The translations under genes were made by a program, and so were the position numbers. A DNA stretch of 64,000 bases from Anaerolineae bacterium (GTDB lineage: Bacteria; Pseudomonadota; Alphaproteobacteria; DSM-16000; Inquilinaceae), in NCBI GenBank assembly GCA_028285185.1, contig JANQQD010000115.1, forward strand, positions 1 through 64,000. Reading direction: 5' to 3'. Below the pieces are notes generated by a model. It did not search any database, had not been told where the DNA came from, and was given only the letters and a program-made list of their open reading frames with translations. Positions 30,099 to 38,893 of the stretch are shown here, piece by piece; within the stretch, counting starts at the first letter, position 1, and each line of letters starts with the position of its first letter.

Positions 30099-31298
30099 CT
30101 AACCCGTCGCGCCGAGCCCCAGCCGCATCAGGGTCTTGCGCACCGGCGCGAGGCCGTAGAGCGCCTCCACCCCCTTCGCCCGCAGGTCACGCAGCACCGG
30201 AGCGCCGGCCATGGAGGCGCGGTTCAGGGCATCGACGCCGGTGACCCGCAGCCTCACCTCCGGATGGCGGCGGCGTTCGTAGGTCCGGAGCGGGCCGGGA
30301 TCGCCGATCTGATCGGGGTGTGTCCGGGCGAGGTCGAGGAGACAGGCGAGATCGGCAAGGCTCATGTTCAGCCCCTGGGCTCCGATGGGCGGCACGACAT
30401 GGGCCGCCTCGGCCATCAGCGCCGTCCGGGGCCCGGTCATCGTCTCGGCGATCTGGCTGATAATCGGCCAGATCAACCGCTTTGAAACCAGTTTCAGCGG
30501 CCCGTAGAGATCGGCGGAGCGCGCCGTCGCCTCGGCCTCGAAGGCATCCTCAGGCAGGGCGGCGAGCCGCTGTGCCTCGGGCCCGCGCTCCATCCAGACC
30601 ACAGCGGAACAGGGCTGGCCCTCGTGATCAGAGAGCGGCACGAGGGTGAACGGCCCGCCGGAGCGGTGGATTTCCGTGGAGACATTGTGGTGCGGGGGGC
30701 CATGGGTGACCGCGAAGGTCACCGCCTTCTGCCCATAGCGGAAGGTGCGGACGCCGATCCTGAGCGCCGCGCGCACGGGCGAGGCCCGGCCATCGGCGCC
30801 GATCACCAGCCGGGCGCGGGTGCGGGACCCATCGCTCAGCCGAACCAGCGCCTCTCGGTCCCTCGACACCATGCTCTCGAACCCGGTGCCGGGGCGGAAA
30901 TCGACCTCGGGCAGCTCGGCAATCCTGGCGACCAGCTCGCGCCGCAGCAGCCAGTTGGGGACGTTCCAGCCGAACGGGTCCGAACCGATATCCGCGGCAT
31001 TGAAATCCCGGATCAGCCGGGGCGTCGGCTCCGCGCCGCCAGCATCGACGATCCGCATGATCTGAAGCGCGGCAGCATCGGGTGCGATCCGGTCCCAGAT
31101 CCCGGCCTCCGTTAGCAGAGCGCGTGCCGGCTGAAGGAGCGCCGTGGTCCGCAGATCCGCGCCCTCCGCCCGTTCCTCGGTGACCGGCGGCGCAGGATCG
31201 ACGCAGATCACCGAGAACCCCGCCGCGCCAAAGGCGCAGGCCGCGGTCAGCCCGGCAATACCGCCGCCGGAGATCAGGATATCGGCCGTTTCCGTCAT
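30099..31298 (-). CDS. ubiH: UbiH/UbiF-family FAD-dependent hydroxylase
   Basis: 399-residue class A flavoprotein monooxygenase, probably hydroxylating the ubiquinone precursor ring. The FAD dinucleotide motif is ILISGGGIAGLTAACAFGAAG, the DG motif LVIGADGRASPVRAAL, and the third motif LMAEAAHVVPPIGAQGLNMSLAD, where AEAAH replaces GDAAH as is typical for this ubiquinone subgroup. ATG at 31298 was preferred to a TTG three codons upstream. The exact ring position is not assignable from sequence, so the symbol is approximate. Same strand as the following HAD gene. Confidence 0.85.
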   Translation of the reverse strand: MTETADILISGGGIAGLTAACAFGAAGFSVICVDPAPPVTEERAEGADLRTTALLQPARALLTEAGIWDRIAPDAAALQIMRIVDAGGAEPTPRLIRDFNAADIGSDPFGWNVPNWLLRRELVARIAELPEVDFRPGTGFESMVSRDREALVRLSDGSRTRARLVIGADGRASPVRAALRIGVRTFRYGQKAVTFAVTHGPPHHNVSTEIHRSGGPFTLVPLSDHEGQPCSAVVWMERGPEAQRLAALPEDAFEAEATARSADLYGPLKLVSKRLIWPIISQIAETMTGPRTALMAEAAHVVPPIGAQGLNMSLADLACLLDLARTHPDQIGDPGPLRTYERRRHPEVRLRVTGVDALNRASMAGAPVLRDLRAKGVEALYGLAPVRKTLMRLGLGATG

Positions 31299-31340
31299 GG
31301 GGCGCAAGCTAGGGCAGGGCAGTGTGCCCGAAAAGCCCGG

Positions 31341-31985
31341 TCAGACGAGCTGCGACAAGAAACCGGTGAGGTCGTCGGTATGGTGGTGGATGTGGTCGGC
31401 CGGATGCGGGGCCGGGGCGACATGGATTGTGCGCATCCCCATCGCATGGGGGGCGGCGAGATTGCGGGTGTCGTCCTCGAACATCGCGCCCCGCTCCGGC
31501 GCCAGCCCGTCGAGCGCGAAGACCGCCTCGAATGCCGCCTGTTCCGGCTTCGGCCGATAGCCCGCATGTTCGACGCCGTAGACCGCGTCGAAGAGCCCGC
31601 CGAGGCCCCGGGCGGCCAGCACGCGCTGGGCATAAGGTTCAGAGCCGTTGGTATAGACGATGCGGCGGCCGGGTAGACGGGCGATGGCAAGTGCAAGCTC
31701 CGGCGCGGGCACCAGATGGCCGAGGTCGATATCGTGGACCGCGGCGAGATAGGGCTCGGGGTCGAGATCGTGCTCGGCCATCAGCCCGGCCAGGGTCGTG
31801 CCGTAGTCGCGCCAGTAATGGCGGCGCAGCCGGTCGGCCTCTCCCTCGGTCACGCCGAGGGCCTCCATCACATAACCCGTCATCCTGCGCTCGATCTGGT
31901 CGAAGAGCCGGGCCTCGGGCGGATAGAGGGTGTTGTCGAGGTCGAAGACCCAGGCGCGGACATGGGTGAAGGCGGCGGCGACCAT
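31341..31985 (-). CDS. HAD-family pyrimidine 5'-nucleotidase
   Basis: 214-residue haloacid-dehalogenase-fold phosphatase of the pyrimidine 5'-nucleotidase (Sdt1/YjjG-like) group. Motif I is VFDLDNTLYPP with the nucleophile Asp, motif II YTNGS, motif III Lys in RPKPEQAAF, and motif IV MFEDDTRNLAAP. The YPPEARLFDQIERRMTGYV cap start is characteristic of this subgroup. It probably dephosphorylates UMP/CMP or related metabolites. It lies 42 bases upstream of ubiH in the same direction. Confidence 0.88.
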   Translation of the reverse strand: MVAAAFTHVRAWVFDLDNTLYPPEARLFDQIERRMTGYVMEALGVTEGEADRLRRHYWRDYGTTLAGLMAEHDLDPEPYLAAVHDIDLGHLVPAPELALAIARLPGRRIVYTNGSEPYAQRVLAARGLGGLFDAVYGVEHAGYRPKPEQAAFEAVFALDGLAPERGAMFEDDTRNLAAPHAMGMRTIHVAPAPHPADHIHHHTDDLTGFLSQLV

Positions 31986-32087
31986 GGCCGAGCCTTAACG
32001 GCGGGGACGAAGGGCCGCAACCGGGCCGGCTTGATCGGCCTCGGGGGAGGCGCGTATTGTGCCCCATCCCTGATGATCGGAGGGGTG

Positions 32088-32741
32088 ATGAGCGACACGC
32101 GCGCGGGTCAGAGAGACGCCTACGACCTCATCCTCGAGGCCATCGACGGCGGCGTCTACGCCCCCGGCGACCGGCTTGTGGAGAGCGAACTGGCCGAGCG
32201 GTTCGGCGTGTCGCGGACACCGATTCGCGAGGCGCTGCAACGGCTCGAAACCCAGTCGCTGCTAACCCGCGACGGGCGCTCGCTGATTGTCGCCTCGCTT
32301 GACCATACCCAGCTGGCCGAGCTCTATGTGGTGCGCGGCGAGCTAGAGGGCCTGGCCGCGCGGCTCGCTGCCCGGCACGCGACGCCCGAGGAGATCCAGG
32401 TCTTGCGCGACATGCTGGAGGCGGACCACGCGCTGATCGGCGATCCCGAAGCGATGAGTCGGGCCAATCGTCGGTTCCACAAGCAGATCCATCTGGCCAG
32501 CCACAACCGGTTTCTGGTCCAGCAGCTCGACCTCGTGCATCGCTCGATGGCGCTGATGGCCTCGACTTCGATTGCCGCCGAGGGTCGACCGGCCGATACG
32601 CTCGCCGAACACGGCGTGATCGTGGCCGCTATCGAGGCCGGCGACGGCGAGGCCGCCGATGCCGCCCTGCGCAAGCACATCTCGAAGGCTTTCGCTACGC
32701 GGCTGCGCCTGGACGCGGAGGCGGTGGAAGCGGCGGAGTAG
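32088..32741 (+). CDS. GntR-family (FadR subfamily) transcriptional regulator
   Basis: 217-residue regulator. The N-terminal winged helix (about 10-75) has LVESELAERFGVSRTPIREALQRLE, the diagnostic GntR recognition segment; the C-terminal FCD ligand domain (about 85-205) has the helical metal-binding pattern with His residues (NRRFHKQIH, AEHGVIVAAI). The ATG at 32088 follows CGGAGGGG. No metabolic operon is adjacent, so the ligand and targets are unknown. Its 3' end overlaps the convergent glycosyltransferase by 47 bases. Confidence 0.88.
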   Translation: MSDTRAGQRDAYDLILEAIDGGVYAPGDRLVESELAERFGVSRTPIREALQRLETQSLLTRDGRSLIVASLDHTQLAELYVVRGELEGLAARLAARHATPEEIQVLRDMLEADHALIGDPEAMSRANRRFHKQIHLASHNRFLVQQLDLVHRSMALMASTSIAAEGRPADTLAEHGVIVAAIEAGDGEAADAALRKHISKAFATRLRLDAEAVEAAE

Positions 32742-34668
32742 AGCCGCCTGGACCAGCCCGTTTCGCGTCCCGTTTCCGACCCGGCAGTTCGGCATTGATC
32801 TGGAGCGGCGGCTGATAGAGGCCGTGGGCCGTCTTGTCCCAGAAGAACGGCCGGCTCACCAGTTCCGCGAGCGCCTTGTAACAGGCCAGCACCGCCAGCG
32901 GGAAATAGAGATGCAGGCTCGGCGCCCATTTCATCAGGTCCGGCTTGCCGGCGCTGCGCACCGCGACCATGGCGGCGGTGATGTTAAGCAGTTCCGAAAA
33001 CAGGAAGACCGCGCCGAGGGCGAGCAGCGACCAGCCCGGCACCAGTCCGGTGAACGGATGGCCGAGGCCGAAGAGCAGGAGCCAGAACGACCACAGCAAC
33101 GGCGCGAGGGCAAAGGAGAGCAGCGTCCCGGCAAAGAGCACCTGAACACCGAAAAAGCGCCGCGGGCCCAACTCCCGCCAGAGCCGCCAGGGGCGGCGCA
33201 TATGGACGAAATAGGTCACCCCATAGCCCTTGAGCCAGCGCGAGCGCTGTTTGACCCAGGGCCAGGCCCGGCAATTCGCTTCTTCGGCGGTCACCGTGTC
33301 GATCAGTTCGGTCCGGTAGCCGGCCCGGGCCAGGCGCAACCCGAGATCGGCATCCTCGGTGACGTTGTGGGCATCCCAGCCGCCGAGCTCCTCCAGCGGC
33401 GCACGGCGGAAGAACAGCGTCGTGCCGCCGAGCGGGACGACAAGGCCGAGCCGCTCCAGCCCCGGCAGCATGATCCGGAACCAGGTCGCGTATTCGAGCG
33501 TAAAACAACGCGCGAGCCAGTTCGACCTCGCATTGTAGAAATCGAGGATGCCCTGGAGGCAGGCGACATCGGCGCCGCGGGCGGCGAACCGGGCCACAAC
33601 CTTGCGGATCTGATCGGGTGCCGGTGCGTCCTCGGCATCGTAGACCCCGATGATCGAGCCACGGGCGAAATCGAGGGCGTAGTTCAGGGCGCGGGGCTTG
33701 GTCTTCAGGGTGCCTTCGGGGACCACGATGACCCGGATCCAGGGCGGCATCTCGGCGGCGGCGATGGCATTGCGCGTGGTCAGGTCGCCGGATTCCATGA
33801 TCAGGCAGATATCGAGCAGTTCGCGCGGATAATCGAGAACCCAGAGCCGGTGCAGCAGGTGGCCGGCAATCGCCCGCTCGCGAAACAGCGGCACCAGAAT
33901 CGAGACCGTCGGGAGCCGCGCCGGCACCGGTTCCGCCCCGTCCTGCGGCGCCGCGCGGCGCCCGGCCAGATAGGCCGCAAACACCGCGAATTTCAGCATC
34001 ATGCTGAACAGCAGAGTCAGAATGGCCAGGCCGGTCAGCGTCACGAAGGTGGCGCGGGGAAACAGCATCGCCGCCTCGACAAGCAGGACCAGCAGCACCG
34101 CGACGGTCGCCAGCGCGACGCGCCAGCTCCAGGATCGGCTGCTCATCGCGTCGGCGACCCTCGTCTCGGCCCGGACGGTCAGGCGGTGGTCGGCGACCCG
34201 TTTGAGCGCGGTGTGCAGGCCGGTCTCCGTCGTGACTGCCATCGAAACCTGACCGAAGCAGGCGGTCAGCGCGGCGCGGTGGCGGGCGATCTCTTCCGGC
34301 CGGCAGGTCAGCACGACGATCGTGCCGCCGACCCGGCGCCAAGGCAGGATGCCCTCACGGGCACAGATGTCGGCGCCGAAGGTCTGAACCAGGTCGGGAT
34401 CGGGAAGGTCCGCCACCGGGTCGATCACCATCGCGCCGAGCGCGCCCGCCTCGGCCTCGGCGACGGCCTCGCCCGGCAGGGCAAGACCGAGGCGCAGCGC
34501 ATCCGGCAGCCGGACGTCGAGCCGCTGGGTCCGGGCGGTCATCTCGCGCAGCCGGCGATCGCTGAGAAATCCCATCCGCACCAGCGCCTGCCCCGTCGAA
34601 TCGCCGCCGGGCAAGGCCCTGCGCAATCCGGGCGCCGCCCACATCCTGTCCCGCCGATCCGCCGTCAC
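32695..34668 (-). CDS. Family 2 glycosyltransferase with N-terminal MshEN-like domain
   Basis: 657-residue membrane glycosyltransferase. Residues about 20-165 resemble the MshEN/GspE N-terminal nucleotide-sensing domain (TGQALVRMGFLSDRRLREM). Two membrane helices follow near 185-235, then a GT2 catalytic domain with DAEDAPAPDQ (DxD), TEDADLGLRLARAGYRT and the QRSRWLKGYG motif seen in processive synthases, and further helices near 520-610. MshEN domains can bind cyclic di-GMP, so polysaccharide synthesis may be signal-controlled; that is inference. GTG start at 34668 with GGAGGG upstream; a nearby ATG is out of frame. Low-complexity Pro/Gly tail overlaps the GntR gene. Confidence 0.82.
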   Translation of the reverse strand: MTADRRDRMWAAPGLRRALPGGDSTGQALVRMGFLSDRRLREMTARTQRLDVRLPDALRLGLALPGEAVAEAEAGALGAMVIDPVADLPDPDLVQTFGADICAREGILPWRRVGGTIVVLTCRPEEIARHRAALTACFGQVSMAVTTETGLHTALKRVADHRLTVRAETRVADAMSSRSWSWRVALATVAVLLVLLVEAAMLFPRATFVTLTGLAILTLLFSMMLKFAVFAAYLAGRRAAPQDGAEPVPARLPTVSILVPLFRERAIAGHLLHRLWVLDYPRELLDICLIMESGDLTTRNAIAAAEMPPWIRVIVVPEGTLKTKPRALNYALDFARGSIIGVYDAEDAPAPDQIRKVVARFAARGADVACLQGILDFYNARSNWLARCFTLEYATWFRIMLPGLERLGLVVPLGGTTLFFRRAPLEELGGWDAHNVTEDADLGLRLARAGYRTELIDTVTAEEANCRAWPWVKQRSRWLKGYGVTYFVHMRRPWRLWRELGPRRFFGVQVLFAGTLLSFALAPLLWSFWLLLFGLGHPFTGLVPGWSLLALGAVFLFSELLNITAAMVAVRSAGKPDLMKWAPSLHLYFPLAVLACYKALAELVSRPFFWDKTAHGLYQPPLQINAELPGRKRDAKRAGPGGSTPPLPPPPRPGAAA

Positions 34669-34758
34669 ATCCGTCCCTCCGGTCGCCGCATGTAAGCATC
34701 GGAGGGATTAACGGATGGTTAACCAAGATCGGGATCGCTGCAGGGGCGGCCGCCGGTT

Positions 34759-35919
34759 TCAGACGGCGCGCCGCTCCATGGCCGCGGCGAAGCGTTCGAA
34801 GAGGTAGTAGCTGTCCTGCGGCCCGGGGCTCGCCTCGGGGTGATACTGCACCGAGAAGACCGGGCGGTCGGCCATCCGCAGCCCGCAATTCGATCCGTCG
34901 AAGAGGCTGACATGGGTCTCGACGACGCCGGGGGGGAGCGACTGGCTGTCGACCGTGAAGCCGTGGTTCATCGAGGTGATCTCGACCTTGCCGGTCTCCA
35001 GATCCTTCACCGGATGGTTGGCGCCGTGATGACCGTGGTTCATCTTGATCGTCTCGGCGCCGAGCGCCAAGGCGAGCATCTGGTGGCCGAGACAGATCCC
35101 GAAGACCGGCAGGTCGGTGGTGTCGAGCACGTCCCGGATCATCGGCACCGCATAATCCCCGGTTGCCGCCGGGTCGCCGGGACCGTTGGAGAGGAAGAGG
35201 CCGTCCGGGTTCTGGGCCAGCACATCCGCGGCGGTCGCCGTCGCCGGCAGCACCGTCACGTCGCAGCCCGCCGAAGCGAGGCAGCGCAGGATGTTCCGCT
35301 TCGCCCCGTAATCGAGCGCCACGACGCGGTGGGACGGCGCCTGCTGCCGGCCGAAGCCTTCGGGCCAGGCCCAGCGGGTCTCGTCCCAGCGGTAGGATTG
35401 CGCGCAGGTCACTTCGCGGGCCAGATCGCGCCCCTCGAGGCCCGAAAAGGCCCGGGCGGCCTTCACCAGCGCGTCGATGTCGAAGGCGCCATCGGGATCG
35501 TGGGCGAGCGCGATATGGGGCGCGCCCTGCTGACGGATCGCCCGGGTCAGCCGCCGCGTGTCCACGCCGCCGATCCCGATCCGCCCGCGCCGCGCCAGCC
35601 AGTCCGAGAGATCGCCCGCCGCGCGCCAGTTCGACGGCTCGGTCGGGTCCCATTTCACCACCATCCCCTCGGCCACCGGATCATTGGCCTCGTCATCCTC
35701 GGCATTCACGCCGACATTGCCGATATGGGGGAAGGTGAAGGTCACCACCTGCCCGGCATAGGACGGGTCGGTCATGATCTCCTGATAGCCGGTCATCGCG
35801 GTGTTGAAGCAGAGCTCGGCGGTGCGTTCGCCGGTTGCGCCGAAGCCGCGCCCGAAGAACAGCGTCCCGTCGGCGAGCGCAAGACAGGCGGTCGGGTGGT
35901 CTGGCGTCTCGGCACTCAT
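34759..35919 (-). CDS. carA: Carbamoyl-phosphate synthase small (glutaminase) subunit
   Basis: 386-residue glutamine amidotransferase subunit supplying ammonia to CarB for arginine and pyrimidine synthesis. The N-terminal CPSase domain has [24 protein letters not shown]-type sequence (here [20 protein letters not shown]). The class I amidotransferase domain has the nucleophile Cys in GICLGHQML and the His/Glu pair in [13 protein letters not shown]. It is divergent from yqeY, a pairing frequent in alphaproteobacteria. carB is not in the window. Confidence 0.96.
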   Translation of the reverse strand: [386 protein letters not shown]

Positions 35920-36068
35920 CGCGGGCCCCCTCGGTGCGGCATCCGCGCGTTCCTAGGCAGGCCCACGCCGCCGGTCAAGGGCCGGCCAAGGAAGGGGCCG
36001 CGGCGGTTGTCAGGGCGCGGCGGGGGGCCTATCTTCGGGCCTTCGGGAGACCACATATAGGTATCGGA

Positions 36069-36527
36069 ATGGACATGCGCAGCCGGGTCAGCACGGCCCT
36101 GAAGGATGCGATGAAGAACAAGGAGAGCGGGCGGCTCTCCACCCTGCGGCTGATCAATGCGGCGATCAAGGATCGCGAGATCGCCGCGCGGGGAGAAGGC
36201 GAGGGGAGCGAGGTGGGGGATAGCGACGTGCTCGCGATCCTCGGCAAGATGGTCAAGCAGCGTCAGGAAAGTGCCCGGGCCTATGAGGAGGGCGGACGGC
36301 TCGATCTGGCGGAGAGCGAGCGGGACGAGATCACGGTGATCGAGGAGTTCCTGCCCCGTCAGCTCTCCGACGATGAGGTTGAGGCGGCGATCGGCGCGGC
36401 AATCGGGGAGGTCGGCGCCGAGACGATCCGCGATATGGGCAAGGTCATGGGGGTCCTGAAGGGGCGGCACCAGGGTCAGATGGATTTCGGCCGGGTCGGA
36501 CCGATGGTCAAGGAACGCCTCGGGTGA
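36069..36527 (+). CDS. yqeY: GatB/YqeY domain protein
   Basis: 152-residue YqeY family protein, homologous to the C-terminal tRNA-binding tail domain of GatB. The pattern MKNKESGRLSTLRLINAAIKDREI, KQRQESARAYEEGGR and EFLPRQLSDDE is diagnostic. The biochemical role is unclear; links to tRNA-dependent amidotransferase have been proposed from homology. It is divergent from carA with a 149-bp shared intergenic region. Confidence 0.9.
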   Translation: MDMRSRVSTALKDAMKNKESGRLSTLRLINAAIKDREIAARGEGEGSEVGDSDVLAILGKMVKQRQESARAYEEGGRLDLAESERDEITVIEEFLPRQLSDDEVEAAIGAAIGEVGAETIRDMGKVMGVLKGRHQGQMDFGRVGPMVKERLG

Positions 36528-36579
36528 CCCGAGGCGGGCAGGGTGCGTCTCAGCCTAGTGATCCGACCGGTGGCGGTGG

Positions 36580-36774
36580 CCGAGTTTTCGACGAAAACTC
36601 GGTCCTGATCTTCGCGAAGATCAGGTCTCCGGCCCGAGGGACCTCCGGGGGCGTGGCAAAGCGCCAGGGTCCGGGCGCGGGACGGCCTTTCGAAAGGCCG
36701 TCACCACGCGCTTTCGAAAGCGCGTCCTGAAGCGCCGCCTGCGGCGCTTCTTCTAAGGCGCGTCGACGCGCCTT
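36580..36774. repeat. Palindrome cluster D, six tandem hairpins
   Basis: Six perfect palindromes between the convergent yqeY and EamA genes: 36580-36602 (arms CCGAGTTTTCG), 36605-36624 (CTGATCTTCGCGAAGATCAG), 36681-36702 (arms GACGGCCTTTC), 36706-36725 (ACGCGCTTTCGAAAGCGCGT), 36729-36750 (arms GAAGCGCCGC) and 36755-36774 (AAGGCGCGTCGACGCGCCTT). The last three match the module order of cluster C, and the last two that of cluster A. This is the largest of the clusters. Confidence 0.85.
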
Positions 36775-36821
36775 CCCCCGTCGTGGGGGCCGGGCATCTC
36801 ATTGTCCGTGATCGAGTTGCC

Positions 36822-37742
36822 TCAGTTTCGTAAGTCCGCCGTGACCCTCGTTTTGCGAAGCGCGCGCCCGTCGAGGATCAGAAGCCCCAGTCCCAGGAGC
36901 CCGAGCCCGGCGAAGACGTTGGGCGACAGGGTCTCACCCAGCACAACCGCGCCGAGGCCGATGGCGACAGGCGGAATCAACAGGGTCACCAGCATCGTGT
37001 TCCCCGCTCCCGCCATGGCCAGGATACGGTAGTAGAGCAGGTAGGCGCCAGCGGTCGCGACCAGTGTCAGATAGGCCAGGGCGGCCAGGGTCTCGGCCGG
37101 CAGGGCGAGGGTCGGCGCCCCGTCGATCCAGACTGCCGCTGGCACGGCGATGAGGGACGAGGCCGTCAGCATCCCCGCCGCCGACACCTCGGGGGCCAGG
37201 GACCCCAGCCGGGTCCGGGCCCAGACCGATGCCAGGGCGTAGGAGATGGTGCCGCCGATCACCGCGAGCTGCGCGAGCGAGGTGATGTCGAAGCTTCTGA
37301 GGCTCTCCAGCCCGATCGCCACCGCAACCCCGGCGAACCCCAAAGCGATGCCGAGGCTGCGGCGCCGGGTCAGGCGCTCATCGGCCAGAAAGAGCGCGGC
37401 AGCCAGGGCGCCGAAGATCGCGGTGCCGGCATTGAAGACGGCTGTGAGCCCGGTGGGGATGTGGAGCTGCCCCCAGGCCATCAGCCCGAAGGGCACGACG
37501 TTGTTGAGCAGGCCCATGACAAGCAGCGCCCCCTAGATCCGGGGCTCGCGTGGCACCGGCAGGCGGCGGATCGCGACCCAGAGCCAGAGCGCCAGGGCGG
37601 CCCAGAACACCCGGTGCGCGACGGAGGTCACAAATCCCATCTCGTCGAGGGTCAGGCGGATCGCGAGGAACGATCCGCCCCAGATCAGGCCAAGCGTGAA
37701 GAGTTCGATCCAGGCGCGGGGGGTGAGGGTCGGGACGGTCAT
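36822..37742 (-). pseudogene. EamA/DMT-family transporter interrupted by in-frame TAG
   Basis: The two parts lie in the same frame and together give a 306-codon DMT-superfamily exporter with ten expected helices. Codons 1-69 (WIELFTLGLIWGGSFLAIRL..) end in a TAG at 37535-37533. The frame continues GALLVMGLLNNVVPFGLMAWGQ, where relatives commonly have Trp at the stop position, so TGG to TAG is the simplest change. The rest is intact and could restart at the ATG at 37517 (231 residues) but would lack the first helices. The gene is either recently inactivated or carries a sequencing error. Confidence 0.8.
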
Positions 37743-37799
37743 ACCTCCTCTTCGCCCGTTGCCGCCCGTCCTGCGACCCGGTTCCTGCGCAAAGGCCGG

Positions 37800-38300
37800 T
37801 CAGGTGCGGCCGAGGCGGTGCGAGAGGTCGCGGTAGAGGTCCTGCCGCTCCTCCTCGCTCAGAAACGCGCCGATCTCCACCTCGCGGCCCGCGCCCTTGA
37901 GCGTCACATAATGCTTCACCGGCCCGCCCTCGTCATGGAGCGTCACGCGCACCCAATGCGGGTTCGCGGTCCAGTCCTGCCGGTCCCCGCGCGGATTGTG
38001 CCGGGTCAGGGTGATCCGTTCCGGCCAGAGGCGGAGTTCTTCGAGGACCTCGCCATCCCGGTAGCTGCGGTTGAGCGCCAGCCAGAGCCCGCCGAAGACC
38101 ACAAGGAAGAAGGGCAGCACGCCCCAGACCACCGGACTGCCGAGCACCGCGAGGAGCGGCACGGCGATCAGCAGGGCTGTGGCGCCCATGAAGGCCACGA
38201 AGTGCTTCCTGAGGAGCGAGCGATAAGGCCAGAGATGCAGCTCCGCCTCGGGCGGCGGGCCGTCGGCGGCCTCGGGGCTCTCGATCCATTCATAGGGCAT
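37800..38300 (-). CDS. DUF2244 membrane protein
   Basis: 166-residue protein with two adjacent membrane helices (about 38-75, FMGATALLIAVPLLAVLG and VWGVLPFFLVVFGGLWLAL) followed by a cytoplasmic beta-rich part (LRLWPERITLTRHNPRG..). This matches DUF2244, often found near cytochrome oxidase genes in alphaproteobacteria; function unknown. ATG at 38300 gives the usual MPYEW start. Divergent from the MarR gene with 78 bases between starts, so shared regulation is possible. Confidence 0.8.
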   Translation of the reverse strand: MPYEWIESPEAADGPPPEAELHLWPYRSLLRKHFVAFMGATALLIAVPLLAVLGSPVVWGVLPFFLVVFGGLWLALNRSYRDGEVLEELRLWPERITLTRHNPRGDRQDWTANPHWVRVTLHDEGGPVKHYVTLKGAGREVEIGAFLSEEERQDLYRDLSHRLGRT

Positions 38301-38378
38301 GCCGGGATCGTCCGATGTTCCGCGCCGGCCCGCAAGGGGCGGGCTTGCGATCCGCGCTGCCCCGGCGGAGATTGCGCC

Positions 38379-38807
38379 ATGGCCGATCCCTTTGCCGAGA
38401 ACCTCGGATACCTGCTGAACCGCTGCGGCGGGCAGATGGCGGCGCGGTTCGAGCGGGCGCTGGAGCCTTACGATATCAGCATCGCGCAATGGGGGGCGCT
38501 GCTCGCGATCCATGAGCGGGGGGCGGCGGCGCCGTCGGAGATCGCGGCGCGGGTCGGCATCGACCGCGGCGCGACGACCCGGCTGATCGCCCGGATGGAG
38601 GCCAAGGGCCTCGTGGAGCGGCGGGCCCACGAGGCCGATGGCCGTTCGGTGATGCTGTCGCTCAGCCCGCATTCGGCGGCGCTGATGCCGGAGCTTCTGG
38701 CGCTCTCCCGTAAGGTGAACCGCGAGGCGCTGGGCCTCCTGCCCGAGACCGAGGCAACGGCACTGCTCCGGGCGCTGCGGCGGCTCTCGGACGGCCTCCG
38801 GGACTGA
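38379..38807 (+). CDS. MarR-family transcriptional regulator
   Basis: 142-residue winged-helix regulator. The core is YDISIAQWGALLAIHERGAAAPSEIAARVGIDRGATTRLIARMEAKGLVERRAHEADGRSVML, with the recognition helix and the DGR wing typical of MarR. MarR dimers usually bind palindromes and release them on binding small phenolic or electrophilic ligands. A perfect 18-bp palindrome 47 bases downstream, in front of the SDR gene, is the probable operator. Confidence 0.92.
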   Translation: MADPFAENLGYLLNRCGGQMAARFERALEPYDISIAQWGALLAIHERGAAAPSEIAARVGIDRGATTRLIARMEAKGLVERRAHEADGRSVMLSLSPHSAALMPELLALSRKVNREALGLLPETEATALLRALRRLSDGLRD

Positions 38808-38854
38808 TCCAGAAAAAAGCGATGGCGGGCGTTGACGGATCGCCGAGGTCAAAC

Positions 38855-38872
38855 TAATTGCCTAGGCAATTA
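38855..38872. promoter_or_regulatory. Perfect 18-bp palindrome, probable MarR operator
   Basis: TAATTGCCTAGGCAATTA is perfectly self-complementary and lies in the 86-base gap between the MarR gene and the SDR gene, 21 bases before the SDR start. AT-rich half sites of this form (ATTGCCTAGGCAAT) are typical of MarR operators. Confidence 0.75.
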
Positions 38873-38893
38873 AATGGTCCAATGGAGGTTCAG

